64,000 bases of DNA from JALORV01 sp963724365 (GTDB lineage: Bacteria > Pseudomonadota > Gammaproteobacteria > Burkholderiales > Burkholderiaceae_F). Below are positions 18,045 through 26,418 of the stretch, one piece after another; the first letter of the stretch is position 1; the number at the start of each line of letters is the position of its first letter. The notes beneath the pieces were generated by a model. The model searched no databases. It was not told where the DNA came from and worked only from the letters and a program-made list of their open reading frames with translations. Made by a program: the position numbers and the translations under genes. The DNA is taken from contig CAVRUR010000001.1 of assembly GCA_963724365.1 (NCBI GenBank), positions 248,001-312,000 on the forward strand. The letters are read 5' to 3'.

Positions 18045-18611
18045 GTGAAACTCTTCGTCCAGACCCTTGCCACTGGCGCTGTGGCGCTCCTGATGTCAGC
18101 CGCGGCCCTGCCTGCGGCGGCACAGACCTGCCCGGCACTGCTGAACCACACTTTCGCGCGGCTGCAGGATGACAGTCCGCAGAATCTCTGCCAGTACAGC
18201 GGCAACGTCGTGCTGGTGGTCAACACCGCGAGTTACTGCGGGTTCACTCCCCAGTACGAGGGCCTCGAGAAACTCTATGCGCAGTATGCGAAGCGCGGCT
18301 TCACGATTCTCGGGTTTCCGTCCGGCGACTTCGGCAATCAGGAAAAGGCCAGCAACAAGGAGATCGCCGAGTTCTGTTTCAACACCTATGGCGTGAAGTT
18401 TCCGATGTTCGCCAAGAGCACGGTCAAGGGGGGCTCCGCGAACCCGCTGTTCGCGGCGCTGACGATGGACACGGGCCAGGCGCCGCGCTGGAACTTCCAC
18501 AAGTACCTCATCAACCGCGACGGAAAGGTCGTCGCGTCGTTCCCGAGCCAGGTCGAACCGCTCGACGCGCGGTTGACCGGCCAGATCGAGTCCCTGTTGG
18601 CATCGAAGTAG
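18045..18611 (+). CDS. Glutathione peroxidase, exported
   Basis: The 188-residue product starts at a GTG (18045), which gives a clear signal peptide ending near AAALPAAAQ. The active site is NTASYCGFTPQYEGLEKLY with Cys65 in place of selenocysteine, and WNFHKYLINRDG supplies the conserved Trp and Asn. The usual NQFG segment with the catalytic Gln reads GDFGNQE here, a variation that should be checked against close homologues. It should reduce peroxides in the periplasm. It stands divergent from litR and 61 bases before folE2, so the two probably form one light- or oxidant-responsive operon. Confidence 0.88.
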   Translation: MKLFVQTLATGAVALLMSAAALPAAAQTCPALLNHTFARLQDDSPQNLCQYSGNVVLVVNTASYCGFTPQYEGLEKLYAQYAKRGFTILGFPSGDFGNQEKASNKEIAEFCFNTYGVKFPMFAKSTVKGGSANPLFAALTMDTGQAPRWNFHKYLINRDGKVVASFPSQVEPLDARLTGQIESLLASK

Positions 18612-18672
18612 CGGCAGTGGCCGAGCCTGCGCCCGGCGGCGCGTGGACTTCGGCGACAATAGCGGCCTTGCC

Positions 18673-19476
18673 ATGAACGCTCCCGACACCATGTACCTCC
18701 CGGACATCCAGTCCGCGGCGGACGCGCGCAACCTGGCCATCCAGCGCGTCGGCGTGAAGTCGCTCGTCCACCCGATGATGGTGGCGACCGCACGCGGCCC
18801 TCAGCCGACCGTTGCCTCGGTCGACATGTACGTCGCCCTGCCCGCCGAAAAGAAGGGCACGCACATGTCGCGCTTCATCGACGTGCTGCAGTCGCAACGG
18901 GATGCCTTGTCGCGCGCTTCGGTGCACGCGCTGCTCGAACGGATGCTCCAGCGGCTCGACGCGCACGACGGCTACATCGAACTGCGCCTGCCGTACTTCG
19001 TCCTCAAGACCGCGCCGGTCTCGGGTGTCGAAAGCCTGATGGACTACCAGCTGACGCTGGCCATCGAACGTCGCGCAGCGACGACCCGCTACCGGCAGAA
19101 GGTCGTCGTCCCGGTGACCAGCCTGTGCCCCTGCAGCAAGAAGGTCGCGGACTACGGCGCCCATAACCAGCGTGCGCACCTGACGCTGACGCTGACCCTG
19201 GCCGACGAGATGCGCGTCGAGGACCAGATCCGCATGGCGGAGGACGCGGCCTCGTGTGAAGTGTGGGGGCTGCTGAAGCGAACCGACGAGAAGTACGTGA
19301 CCGAGCGCGCCTACGACAATCCCAAGTTCGTCGAGGACGTGGTGCGCGACGTCGCAACGGCTCTCGACGCCGACGAGCGCGTGCGCGCCTTCGTCGTCGA
19401 AGCCGAGAACTTCGAATCCATCCATAACCATTCGGCCTACGCCTTGATCGAACGCGACAAGGCGCCAGCAGGCTAG
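18673..19476 (+). CDS. folE2: GTP cyclohydrolase FolE2 (type IB)
   Basis: The 267-residue protein matches FolE2: NLAIQRVGVKSLVHPM near the start, GTHMSRFIDVLQ, SLCPCSKKVADYGAHNQRA with the metal-site Cys, and FVVEAENFESIHNHSAYA near the end. It converts GTP to dihydroneopterin triphosphate, the first step of folate and pterin synthesis, and unlike FolE does not depend strictly on zinc. A folE gene is a known member of LitR-type light regulons in Pseudomonas putida, where pterin cofactors serve photolyase-like proteins. No photolyase is in this window. The ATG at 18673 was preferred to a start 10 codons upstream. Confidence 0.95.
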   Translation: MNAPDTMYLPDIQSAADARNLAIQRVGVKSLVHPMMVATARGPQPTVASVDMYVALPAEKKGTHMSRFIDVLQSQRDALSRASVHALLERMLQRLDAHDGYIELRLPYFVLKTAPVSGVESLMDYQLTLAIERRAATTRYRQKVVVPVTSLCPCSKKVADYGAHNQRAHLTLTLTLADEMRVEDQIRMAEDAASCEVWGLLKRTDEKYVTERAYDNPKFVEDVVRDVATALDADERVRAFVVEAENFESIHNHSAYALIERDKAPAG

Positions 19477-19647
19477 GGCCGGCTCTGCGATACCGGGCCT
19501 GATCCGGAGGGGAGGCGGGGCCTCGCGCCGACGACGCCCCGGCGGCATGCGCAGCAGGCTGGACGGGTCCACGCGACAAACTGGCGGCAAGGTCGGCCGC
19601 GACACGCAAGCGAGCTTCCGGAATACTTCTTCAGCGGGATCCACAGC

Positions 19648-20931
19648 ATGAAGGTTGCAGTCGTCGGTGCCGGTATCTCCGGTCTCGGGTGCGCTCACGC
19701 CCTCAGGGACGTCGCGCAGGTCACGCTATACGAGGCCGAGGCGCGTCTCGGCGGGCACACGCACACGGTTGATGTTGCGCTGGACGGACTCGAATTCCCG
19801 GTGGACACCGGCTTTCTTGTCTACAACGAGCGCACCTATCCGAACCTGATCCGGCTGTTCGCCGAACTCGACGTCCCGGTGGCGCGCAGCGATATGTCGT
19901 TCGCGGTCAGCGTGTGCGATGGCAACCGTCGCATCGAGTGGAGCGGCACCGATCTCGCCGGCGTGTTCGCGCAGCGGCGCAACCTGGTTTCGCCGCGGTT
20001 CCTGGGCATGCTGCGCGACATCCTGCGATTCAATGCACAGGCGACCCGCCTGGCCTCCGGGCAAGAGCAGGTCGATGTCCGCCAGCCGCTCGGCGAGTTC
20101 CTCGATCGCGAGCGCTACGGCACGGCGTTCCGCGGCTGGTACCTGCTGCCGATGGCGGCGGCAATCTGGTCCTGCCCGATGGCCACCATGCTCGCCTACC
20201 CGGTGGCGACCTTCGTGCGCTTCTGCCACAACCACGGACTGCTGCAGGTGAGCAACCGGCCGCAGTGGTACACGGTGCGCGGCGGCGCACGGCAGTATGT
20301 GCAGCGCATCGCCGCCGGGCTGCCTGACGTGCGCACCGCCGAACCGGTGCTGGAGGTGCGGCGCGATGCGACCGGTCAAGGCGCGGTCGTCCGCAGCCGT
20401 TCCGGCGTCGCGCGGTACGACCAGGTCGTGCTCGCCTGCCACAGCGACCAGGCGGCGACGCTGCTGGCCGACGCCGACGCGACCGAGCGCAGTGTGCTCG
20501 GGGCGGTCGGCTACCAGCCCAACCGCGCCTGGCTGCACACCGATACGCGACTGATGCCGATCGAACGGCGCGTGTGGTCGTCCTGGAACTACCTGAGCGC
20601 CGGCGGCAACGAGCCGGCCGTGTCGGTGACTTACCTGCTGAACCGGCTGCAGCCGCTGCCGTTCAGCACGCCGCTGCTGCTGTCGCTGAACCCGCTGGTC
20701 GAGCCCCGCGCGGAAACGGTGCTGGGCCGCTTCGACACCAGCCATCCGGTGTTCGATGCCGCCGCAGTCGAGGCACAGCAGCAGCTCGCCGGACTGCAGG
20801 GAAGGCGCGGCGTGTGGTTCGCCGGGGCATGGGTCGGCTACGGTTTTCACGAGGACGGACTGAAGTCCGGCCTGGCCGTGGCGGCGGCGATCCGGCAGCA
20901 GCTGGAATCACCACTGCGCTTGGTCGCCTGA
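19648..20931 (+). CDS. NAD(P)/FAD-dependent amine-oxidase-like oxidoreductase
   Basis: The 427-residue protein begins with the FAD-binding VVGAGISGLGCAHAL motif, followed by LGGHTHTVDV and VDTGFLVYNERTYPNL. These are characteristic of the COG2907 family found next to DUF1365 and cyclopropane-synthase-like genes. In Rhodobacter furan fatty acid synthesis a flavoprotein of this general kind acts with the methyltransferase UfaM, so a desaturation or oxidation of membrane lipids is a reasonable inference. It follows folE2 by 171 bases. The TetR gene separates it from DUF1365, but both read in the same direction. Confidence 0.85.
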   Translation: MKVAVVGAGISGLGCAHALRDVAQVTLYEAEARLGGHTHTVDVALDGLEFPVDTGFLVYNERTYPNLIRLFAELDVPVARSDMSFAVSVCDGNRRIEWSGTDLAGVFAQRRNLVSPRFLGMLRDILRFNAQATRLASGQEQVDVRQPLGEFLDRERYGTAFRGWYLLPMAAAIWSCPMATMLAYPVATFVRFCHNHGLLQVSNRPQWYTVRGGARQYVQRIAAGLPDVRTAEPVLEVRRDATGQGAVVRSRSGVARYDQVVLACHSDQAATLLADADATERSVLGAVGYQPNRAWLHTDTRLMPIERRVWSSWNYLSAGGNEPAVSVTYLLNRLQPLPFSTPLLLSLNPLVEPRAETVLGRFDTSHPVFDAAAVEAQQQLAGLQGRRGVWFAGAWVGYGFHEDGLKSGLAVAAAIRQQLESPLRLVA

Positions 20932-20971
20932 AGGTCGCGCGCCGGACGCGGCGCTGCGCCGTCCGAGGCCG

Positions 20972-21607
20972 TCAGGACGGCCGCGCAGACAGGCCGGCAA
21001 AGCAGGTCATGGTGACCAGTTCGACGATCTCCTCGTCGCGGTAGTTGCCGGACAGCTTCAGATAATCGGACACCGGGTCGCAGGCGCGCGCGTACAGCGT
21101 GTACAGCACGGCTTCCGGCGGGAGGGCGGACGCGATCTCGCCGGCCCCCTGGGCGGCCTCGATCCACGCACCGAGGCGTTCGCTGACCTCGATCAGGCGC
21201 TCGATGTAGGCCTTGTGACGCACTAGCGCATCGCGCAGCGTTGAGCGCGTGGACGGCAACGACGGCATCTGGCCCAGCAGATGCTCGCGCACCGCCCATC
21301 GCACGACGGCCTTCAACTTGTCGTCCGGCGCGGCGTTTGGCGGCTGGGTGTCGATCACCGCCAATGTGCGCTCAAGCAATCGCACCATCGCTGCGGCAGC
21401 CAGCGCCTCTTTCGACTCGAAATGCTTGTACAGGCTCGCCTTGGCGATGCCGACCACCGCGGCGACTTCATCGACCGTCATCAGGTCGAAGCCCTTTTCC
21501 GCCAGCAGGCCGTTGACGGCCTGCAAGATGACGTCCTCGCGCAGCCGCTGCTGCTGCTCTTTCAGTGACAGCCGTCGCGGCGCGATCTCGCTGACCGACG
21601 TGGTCAT
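20972..21607 (-). CDS. TetR/AcrR family transcriptional regulator
   Basis: The product has 211 residues. The N-terminal helix-turn-helix is clear at about residues 20-65: ILQAVNGLLAEKGFDLMTVDEVAAVVGIAKASLYKHFESKEALA. The C-terminal ligand domain is divergent, as usual. The gene is inserted in opposite orientation between the FAD oxidoreductase and DUF1365. Its start faces an AT-rich promoter region with a palindrome, so it probably represses itself and the DUF1365-to-NTF2 operon. The ligand is unknown. Confidence 0.92.
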   Translation of the reverse strand: MTTSVSEIAPRRLSLKEQQQRLREDVILQAVNGLLAEKGFDLMTVDEVAAVVGIAKASLYKHFESKEALAAAAMVRLLERTLAVIDTQPPNAAPDDKLKAVVRWAVREHLLGQMPSLPSTRSTLRDALVRHKAYIERLIEVSERLGAWIEAAQGAGEIASALPPEAVLYTLYARACDPVSDYLKLSGNYRDEEIVELVTMTCFAGLSARPS

Positions 21608-21684
21608 GCGTCCTCCTCGCGGTCCCGGCAGGTCGCCGGCCGCCCATGGTGTCAGGGTTAGTAATCATACCATATCGTTTTTAC

Positions 21685-21712
21685 TTGAACTATTCAGTTC
21701 ATTGTGTAAACT
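21685..21712 (+). promoter_or_regulatory. Promoter of the DUF1365 operon overlapped by a palindrome (candidate TetR operator)
   Basis: TTGAAC (21685-21690) and TAAACT (21707-21712) are separated by 16 bases, a reasonable sigma70-like promoter in an unusually AT-rich patch. TGAACT-ATTC-AGTTCA (21686-21701) is a perfect 6-base-arm inverted repeat covering the -35 and spacer, as expected for a repressor site. On the opposite strand a TATGAT box near 21668-21673 could serve tetR. The assignment to the adjacent TetR is inferred. Confidence 0.5.
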
Positions 21713-21774
21713 GATAAGACTTCGAAGCGGTACCGTCCACCCACCCGCCTGACCTGCACCCGCGCTGACGTTCC

Positions 21775-22588
21775 ATGCACGATCCGACAACCGCCGCGTC
21801 CGGCCCTGCCATCGGCTTCGGCCCGATTCGCCACGTCCGGCTGCGCCCGACCCGCCATGCCTTCACTTACCCGGGCTACTTCCTGCGACTCCCGCTGCGG
21901 GCGCTGACCCAGCGGCCATCGCCGGCCCGGCTGCTGCGCTTCAATCGCGCCGGCCTGTTTGCGGTCAACGACCGCGACCACGGCGACGGCCGTCCGCTGC
22001 TGACCTGGATCGAGTCGCTGCTGGCACAAGGCAGGCGTGCGCGACGCCGACGGCGAGATCTGGCTGCACACCTTTCCGCGCGTGCTCGGCTACGTCTTCA
22101 ACCCGGTCAGCTTCTGGTTCGCGCACCGCGCCAACGGCGAGCTGCGCGCGGTCGTCTGCGAAGTCAACAACACGTTCGGCGAGCGCCACTGCTACCTGCT
22201 TGCACACGACGACGGCCACGCGCTGCGTGACGGCGAGTCGCTGCAGGCGAGCAAAGTCTTCCACGTGTCGCCATTTTGCGATGTCGCGGGCATCTATCGC
22301 TTCCGCTTCCTGCTCAGCGGTGCAGGCCGCGCCGGCGCCGAGCGCCCCGCGGCCCGCTGGATCGGCTGTGTCGATTACGAGGACGACCAGGGACCGCTGC
22401 TGAAGACCTCGATCGCCGGCGAACTCGTCGCACTGGACGACCGCGCGCTACTGCGCGCGCTGCTCGCTTACCCCGCGTTCACCTTCGGTGTGATCGCCCG
22501 TATTCACTGGCAGGCGCTGCGGCTTTGGCTTAAGCGCGTGCCCTTCGTTTCCAAGCCGGCGCCGCCGGCGCTGCAAGTGACTCGCTGA
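21775..22588 (+). pseudogene. DUF1365 protein, split by a +1 frameshift
   Basis: The first frame, from ATG 21775, gives GPIRHVRLRPTRHAFTYPGYFLRLPLR through LLTWIESLLAQ. The conserved reading then continues one base later as AGVRDADGEIWLHTFPRVLGYVFNPVSFWFAH, then EVNNTFGERHCYLL and VSPFCDVAGIYRFRF, to a stop at 22588. Dropping one G of the GG at 22030-22031 restores a normal DUF1365 (COG3496) protein of 270 residues. DUF1365 genes almost always accompany the cyclopropane-synthase-like gene, here 4 bases downstream; the biochemical role is not established. All conserved motifs are present across the two frames, so a sequence error is as likely as inactivation. Confidence 0.85.
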
Positions 22589-22592
22589 CCTC

Positions 22593-23828
22593 ATGAGCCA
22601 ACTCGCCCTCGACCCGCGCGCCGGACTCGACACCGCCCGCTTTCCATCCGACGTCCGTCTCGCGCTGCGCCTGCTCGAACGCATGCGGCACGGACGGCTC
22701 GACGTCACCTTTCCCGACGGTCAGCACGCCTATTTCGGCGACCTGCGTTCGGGCGAGCGCGCCGATCTGCAACTCGCCAACTGGAAGCCGTTCCGCGCCG
22801 CGCTGAAAAGTGGCGACATCGGCTTCGCCGAGTCCTACCTAGCCGGTGATTGGTCCACACACGACCTGGTGCGGCTGATGGAGTTCTTCGTCGCGAACCG
22901 CACCGCCGCCGAAGACGTGATCTATGGGTCGTTCATCGGTCGCCTGGCGTATCGCCTGCGGCACCTGTTCAACCGCAACACGCGCACACAGGCGCGCCGC
23001 AACGTTCATGCGCACTACGACCTCGGCAATGCGTTCTATGCGCTGTGGCTGGACCGCACGATGAGCTACTCGAGCGCGCTGTTCGAGCAGTCGGCCGGCC
23101 CGCACGAGGTGGCCGACACGGACGAATTGGAGCGCGGCCAGCAGGCGAAGTACGAGCGCGTGCTGGCGGAACTGGACCTGCCTGCCGGCGCGCAACTGCT
23201 GGAGATTGGCTGCGGCTGGGGCGGACTGGCCGAGGTGGCGGCGCGCGCCGGACATACGGTGACCGGCCTGACACTGTCGACCGAGCAGCTCGACTACGCG
23301 CGCGATCGCCTGGTACGCGCAGGGTTGCCGGCCGACCTACAGCTACGCGACTACCGCGATGAGAATGGCCGCTACGACGGCATCGCCTCGATCGAGATGT
23401 TCGAGGCGGTCGGCGAATCCTACTGGCCGTCGTACTTCGCGACGCTGCGGCGCTGCTTGAAGCCGGGCGCGCGCGTCTGCCTGCAATCGATCGTGATTGC
23501 CGACGAGTTGTACCCGCGCTATCGCGTCGGCTCCGACTTCATCCAGCAGTACATCTTTCCCGGCGGCATGCTGCCGTCGCCATCGGTCTTCCGCGCGAAG
23601 GCCGAGGTGGCCGGGCTCGCCGTGATCAACGAGTTCCGTTTCGGATTCGACTACGCGCGCACGCTCGCCAGCTGGCGCGCCCGATTCCTGGCCCGACTCG
23701 ACGACGTGCGTGCGCTGGGTTTTGACGAACGCTTCATGCGCCTATGGGACTTTTATCTCGCCTACTGCGAGGCCGCCTTTGCCCGGGAGAACATCGATGT
23801 CATCCAGTACACGCTGGTCACGCGCTGA
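22593..23828 (+). CDS. Cyclopropane-fatty-acyl-phospholipid synthase-like SAM methyltransferase
   Basis: The product has 411 residues. The N-terminal lipid-binding part (FAESYLAGDWSTHDLVRLMEF) precedes HAHYDLGNAFYALWLDRTMSYSSALF. The SAM site LEIGCGWGGLAEVAAR is near residue 204, followed by ASIEMFEAVGESYWPSYF and QQYIFPGGMLPS. These motifs define the COG2230 family, which methylates the double bond of unsaturated phospholipid acyl chains. The gene company (FAD oxidoreductase, DUF1365, LitR, folE2) matches the subgroup that includes UfaM of furan fatty acid synthesis better than housekeeping Cfa, but sequence alone does not decide. The chalcone-isomerase-like gene overlaps its end. Confidence 0.92.
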   Translation: MSQLALDPRAGLDTARFPSDVRLALRLLERMRHGRLDVTFPDGQHAYFGDLRSGERADLQLANWKPFRAALKSGDIGFAESYLAGDWSTHDLVRLMEFFVANRTAAEDVIYGSFIGRLAYRLRHLFNRNTRTQARRNVHAHYDLGNAFYALWLDRTMSYSSALFEQSAGPHEVADTDELERGQQAKYERVLAELDLPAGAQLLEIGCGWGGLAEVAARAGHTVTGLTLSTEQLDYARDRLVRAGLPADLQLRDYRDENGRYDGIASIEMFEAVGESYWPSYFATLRRCLKPGARVCLQSIVIADELYPRYRVGSDFIQQYIFPGGMLPSPSVFRAKAEVAGLAVINEFRFGFDYARTLASWRARFLARLDDVRALGFDERFMRLWDFYLAYCEAAFARENIDVIQYTLVTR

Positions 23829-24417
23829 CGCCGCGCCGCTGGCCGGCAGCCTGTCGCGACGGTTTGCCGCGCTACTGGCAGGACTGCTGCTGGCCGCGGC
23901 CGGCTGCGCGCTGTCGACCCTTGCGCACGCGACGATCGTCGAGACGCCCGAGCACGTGCGCCGCTACATCGACGATCCAAGGCCGTCGGGCACCGGCCGG
24001 CTGACCTGGTTCGGCCTGCATGTCTACGACGCGCGCATGTTCGTGCCGCGCGAGTTCGATCCCGCGAAGCCGGAGGCACGGCCATTCGCTCTGGAGATCA
24101 CCTACGCGCGCAGCCTGTCTGGGCGTGCGATCGCGGAGCGCAGCCGCGACGAGATCGCGCAGCTCGGCTTCGGCTCCACCGGGCAGCGCGACCGCTGGCT
24201 GGTCGAGATGAGCGTTTTGTTTCCGGACGTGAAGCCCGGCCAGCGTCTGGTCGGTATCTACCGCCCGGGCGGGCCGACGCGCTTCTACGTCGACGGACGC
24301 TTCCTCGGCGAAATCGTCGACCCGGAGTTCGGGCGGGCGTTCTTCGCCATCTGGCTCGACCCGCGCACCAGCGCGCCGCAGCTGCGCGCGAGCTTGCTGT
24401 CGGAGGCGCGGCGCTGA
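23797..24417 (+). CDS. Chalcone isomerase-like exported protein
   Basis: The 206-residue product starts within the last 32 bases of the methyltransferase gene. A signal segment (RRFAALLAGLLLAAAGCALSTLAHA) is followed by a mature domain containing LTWFGLHVYDARMFV, FALEITYARSLSGRAIAERSRDEIAQLG and FYVDGRFLGEIVDPEFGRAFFAIWLDPRT. That pattern belongs to the chalcone isomerase-like fold (Chalcone_3). Bacterial members probably bind fatty acids rather than flavonoids. Periplasmic or lipoprotein location fits a role in lipid modification or transport with its neighbours. Confidence 0.82.
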   Translation: MSSSTRWSRADAAPLAGSLSRRFAALLAGLLLAAAGCALSTLAHATIVETPEHVRRYIDDPRPSGTGRLTWFGLHVYDARMFVPREFDPAKPEARPFALEITYARSLSGRAIAERSRDEIAQLGFGSTGQRDRWLVEMSVLFPDVKPGQRLVGIYRPGGPTRFYVDGRFLGEIVDPEFGRAFFAIWLDPRTSAPQLRASLLSEARR

Positions 24418-24529
24418 CGGTGCCGCGGCCCGCTGCCGGTCGGACCACGACCGCCGTCCGCCAGCGGCTCGCCGGCACATCGATCTGCGCTCCGGCCTCT
24501 TCGCCACCGTCCCGCCGTTCACCTCCGCC

Positions 24530-25867
24530 ATGACTGCCGCCACGCCGGCCGCCACGTGCTGCCCGCGCCACCTGCCTGCCCGCGCCACCGTGCCTGCCCG
24601 CGCCGCCGCTCACCCCGGTCGCGAGCCCGGGTCGCGCGACCTCGCCGCCTACGGACTGCTCGGAGCCCCGCTGGCAATGATGGCGCTGCCCGTGTACGTG
24701 CTGGTACCCAAGTTCTACTTCGAGGCAACCGGTCTCGCGCTGTCGATCATCGGACTCGTGCTGCTGGTCACCCGACTGGCCGACGCCTTCATCGACCCGT
24801 TTCTCGGCGCCTGGGTCGATCGCGCCAAGGCGCGCGGCAGTTACCTGCGTCCGGTGCTGCTGGCGATGCCGCCGCTATCCCTCGGTTTCGCGCTGCTGTT
24901 CCTGCCTCCCGCAGGCCTCTCGGCCGCTGCAGCTACCGGCTGGCTGGCCGCCACACTGACGGCGGCCTATCTCGGCTACTCGCTCGCCACGGTGGCCTAC
25001 CAGGCCTGGGGCGCCGAACTCGGCGACAGTGACGGCGCCCGCACGCACGTGACCGCGTGGCGCGAAGGTGCAGGACTGGTCGGCGTCATCGTTGCCGCGG
25101 TCGTGCCGTACGCGCTGGGCGCGGCCAGCCTGGTCATTCTGTTCCTGGTCGCTCTGGCCGTCGCGCTCACGGTGCTGGTGCGCCATGCACCGCGTCCGAC
25201 CCACCGGCCGGTGACGGCGGCCCGCGACGCGACGTCGATTGCGCTGCCGCTGGCAATGCCGCGCTTCCGCTGGCTGCTGGCCGTGTTCGTCGCCAACGGC
25301 ATCGCGGCGGCGATACCGGCCTCGCTGGTGCTGTTCTTCGTTGCCGACCGGCTCGAGCTGGAGACGCGTTCGGGCGTGTTCCTCGCGCTGTACTTCGTCG
25401 CCGGCGCCGCCAGCATGCCGCTGTGGGCACGCCTGGCCCAGCGCCTGCCACTGGAAGCTGTATGGCTGATCGGTATGGTGGCCGCGGTGGCCGCGTTCGC
25501 CTGGGCCTACGCGCTCGGCGCCGGTGACTTCGGCGCTTTCGCGCTGATCTGCCTGCTATCTGGTTTCGCGCTCGGTGCCGACCTCGCGTTGCCGCCGGCC
25601 CTGCTGGCGCGCGTCATCGATAAAAATGGCCACACCGGCGCACACGAAGGCACCTACTTCGGCTTGTGGAACCTCGCCAACAAGCTGAACCTGGCGCTGG
25701 CAGCGGGTATCGCGCTGCCCGCACTGGCCCTGCTCGGCTACACGCCCGGGGCTCGCGACGCCGATGCGCTTTCCGCGTTGTCGTTCGCCTACGCGGTGCT
25801 GCCCTGCCTGCTCAAGCTCGCCGCCGCAGGCCTGCTCACCGCCGCCTGGCGACAGCAGAAGTTCTGA
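24530..25867 (+). CDS. MFS transporter, MelB-like (glycoside:cation symporter family)
   Basis: The 445-residue polytopic protein has about 12 hydrophobic spans. A conserved DAFIDPFLGAWVDRAKARG loop after the second span and a WGAELGD-type loop place it in the COG2211 branch of the major facilitator superfamily. The substrate is unknown. A transporter of this kind is a regular member of DUF1365/cyclopropane-synthase-like operons, so it may move a lipid precursor or an envelope compound rather than a sugar. The long Ala/Pro/Arg-rich N-terminus suggests that the true start could be a little downstream of 24530. Confidence 0.85.
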   Translation: MTAATPAATCCPRHLPARATVPARAAAHPGREPGSRDLAAYGLLGAPLAMMALPVYVLVPKFYFEATGLALSIIGLVLLVTRLADAFIDPFLGAWVDRAKARGSYLRPVLLAMPPLSLGFALLFLPPAGLSAAAATGWLAATLTAAYLGYSLATVAYQAWGAELGDSDGARTHVTAWREGAGLVGVIVAAVVPYALGAASLVILFLVALAVALTVLVRHAPRPTHRPVTAARDATSIALPLAMPRFRWLLAVFVANGIAAAIPASLVLFFVADRLELETRSGVFLALYFVAGAASMPLWARLAQRLPLEAVWLIGMVAAVAAFAWAYALGAGDFGAFALICLLSGFALGADLALPPALLARVIDKNGHTGAHEGTYFGLWNLANKLNLALAAGIALPALALLGYTPGARDADALSALSFAYAVLPCLLKLAAAGLLTAAWRQQKF

Positions 25868-25875
25868 GGATTCCG

Positions 25876-26418
25876 ATGATCGCCCGCATCGTCTGCACCG
25901 TACTTGTAGCCCTGCTCATCGCCAGTTGTGCCGGCGTGGAGCCGCAGGCCTACTACGACCAGCAGCCCGCACTCGATCTGCGGCGCTACTTCAACGGCAC
26001 GCTCGAAGGCCACGGAATGTTCCAGGACCGCAACGGCCAGGTGCAGCGCCGCTTCGTGGTCACGATCAAGGCCAGCTGGGCCAGCGACATCGGCACGCTC
26101 GACGAGGAATTCGTCTGGTCAGACGGCAAGCGCGAGAAGCGCATCTGGACACTGCGCCCCGCCGCAGGCGACGCCACCGGCTCGCGCTGGATCGGCACCG
26201 CCGCCGACGTCATCGGCGAAGCGCGCGGCGTGGTCAACGGCAATGCACTGAACTGGACCTACGCGTTCGACCTGAAGACCGACGACGGCAAGCGCTACGA
26301 GGTCGCGTTCGACGACTGGATGTTCCTGATCGACGAGCGTGTGATGCTCAACCGCGCCGTGATGAGCTTCTATGGATTCCGGGTCGGCGAAGTGCTGATC
26401 TCGTTCCGAAAGCTCTGA
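25876..26418 (+). CDS. DUF3833 family lipoprotein
   Basis: The 180-residue product has a short hydrophobic leader ending in IASC, a good lipobox with Cys18 as the lipidated residue. It is followed by LDLRRYFNGTLEGHGMFQDRNGQVQRRFVV, EEFVWSDGKREKRIWTL and FDDWMFLIDERVMLNRAVMSFYGFRVGEV, the DUF3833 pattern. The function is unknown. It starts 8 bases after the MFS stop, and its TGA overlaps the ATG of the next gene (TGATG), so translation is probably coupled. The ATG at 25876 was chosen because it gives the lipoprotein leader. Confidence 0.9.
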   Translation: MIARIVCTVLVALLIASCAGVEPQAYYDQQPALDLRRYFNGTLEGHGMFQDRNGQVQRRFVVTIKASWASDIGTLDEEFVWSDGKREKRIWTLRPAAGDATGSRWIGTAADVIGEARGVVNGNALNWTYAFDLKTDDGKRYEVAFDDWMFLIDERVMLNRAVMSFYGFRVGEVLISFRKL

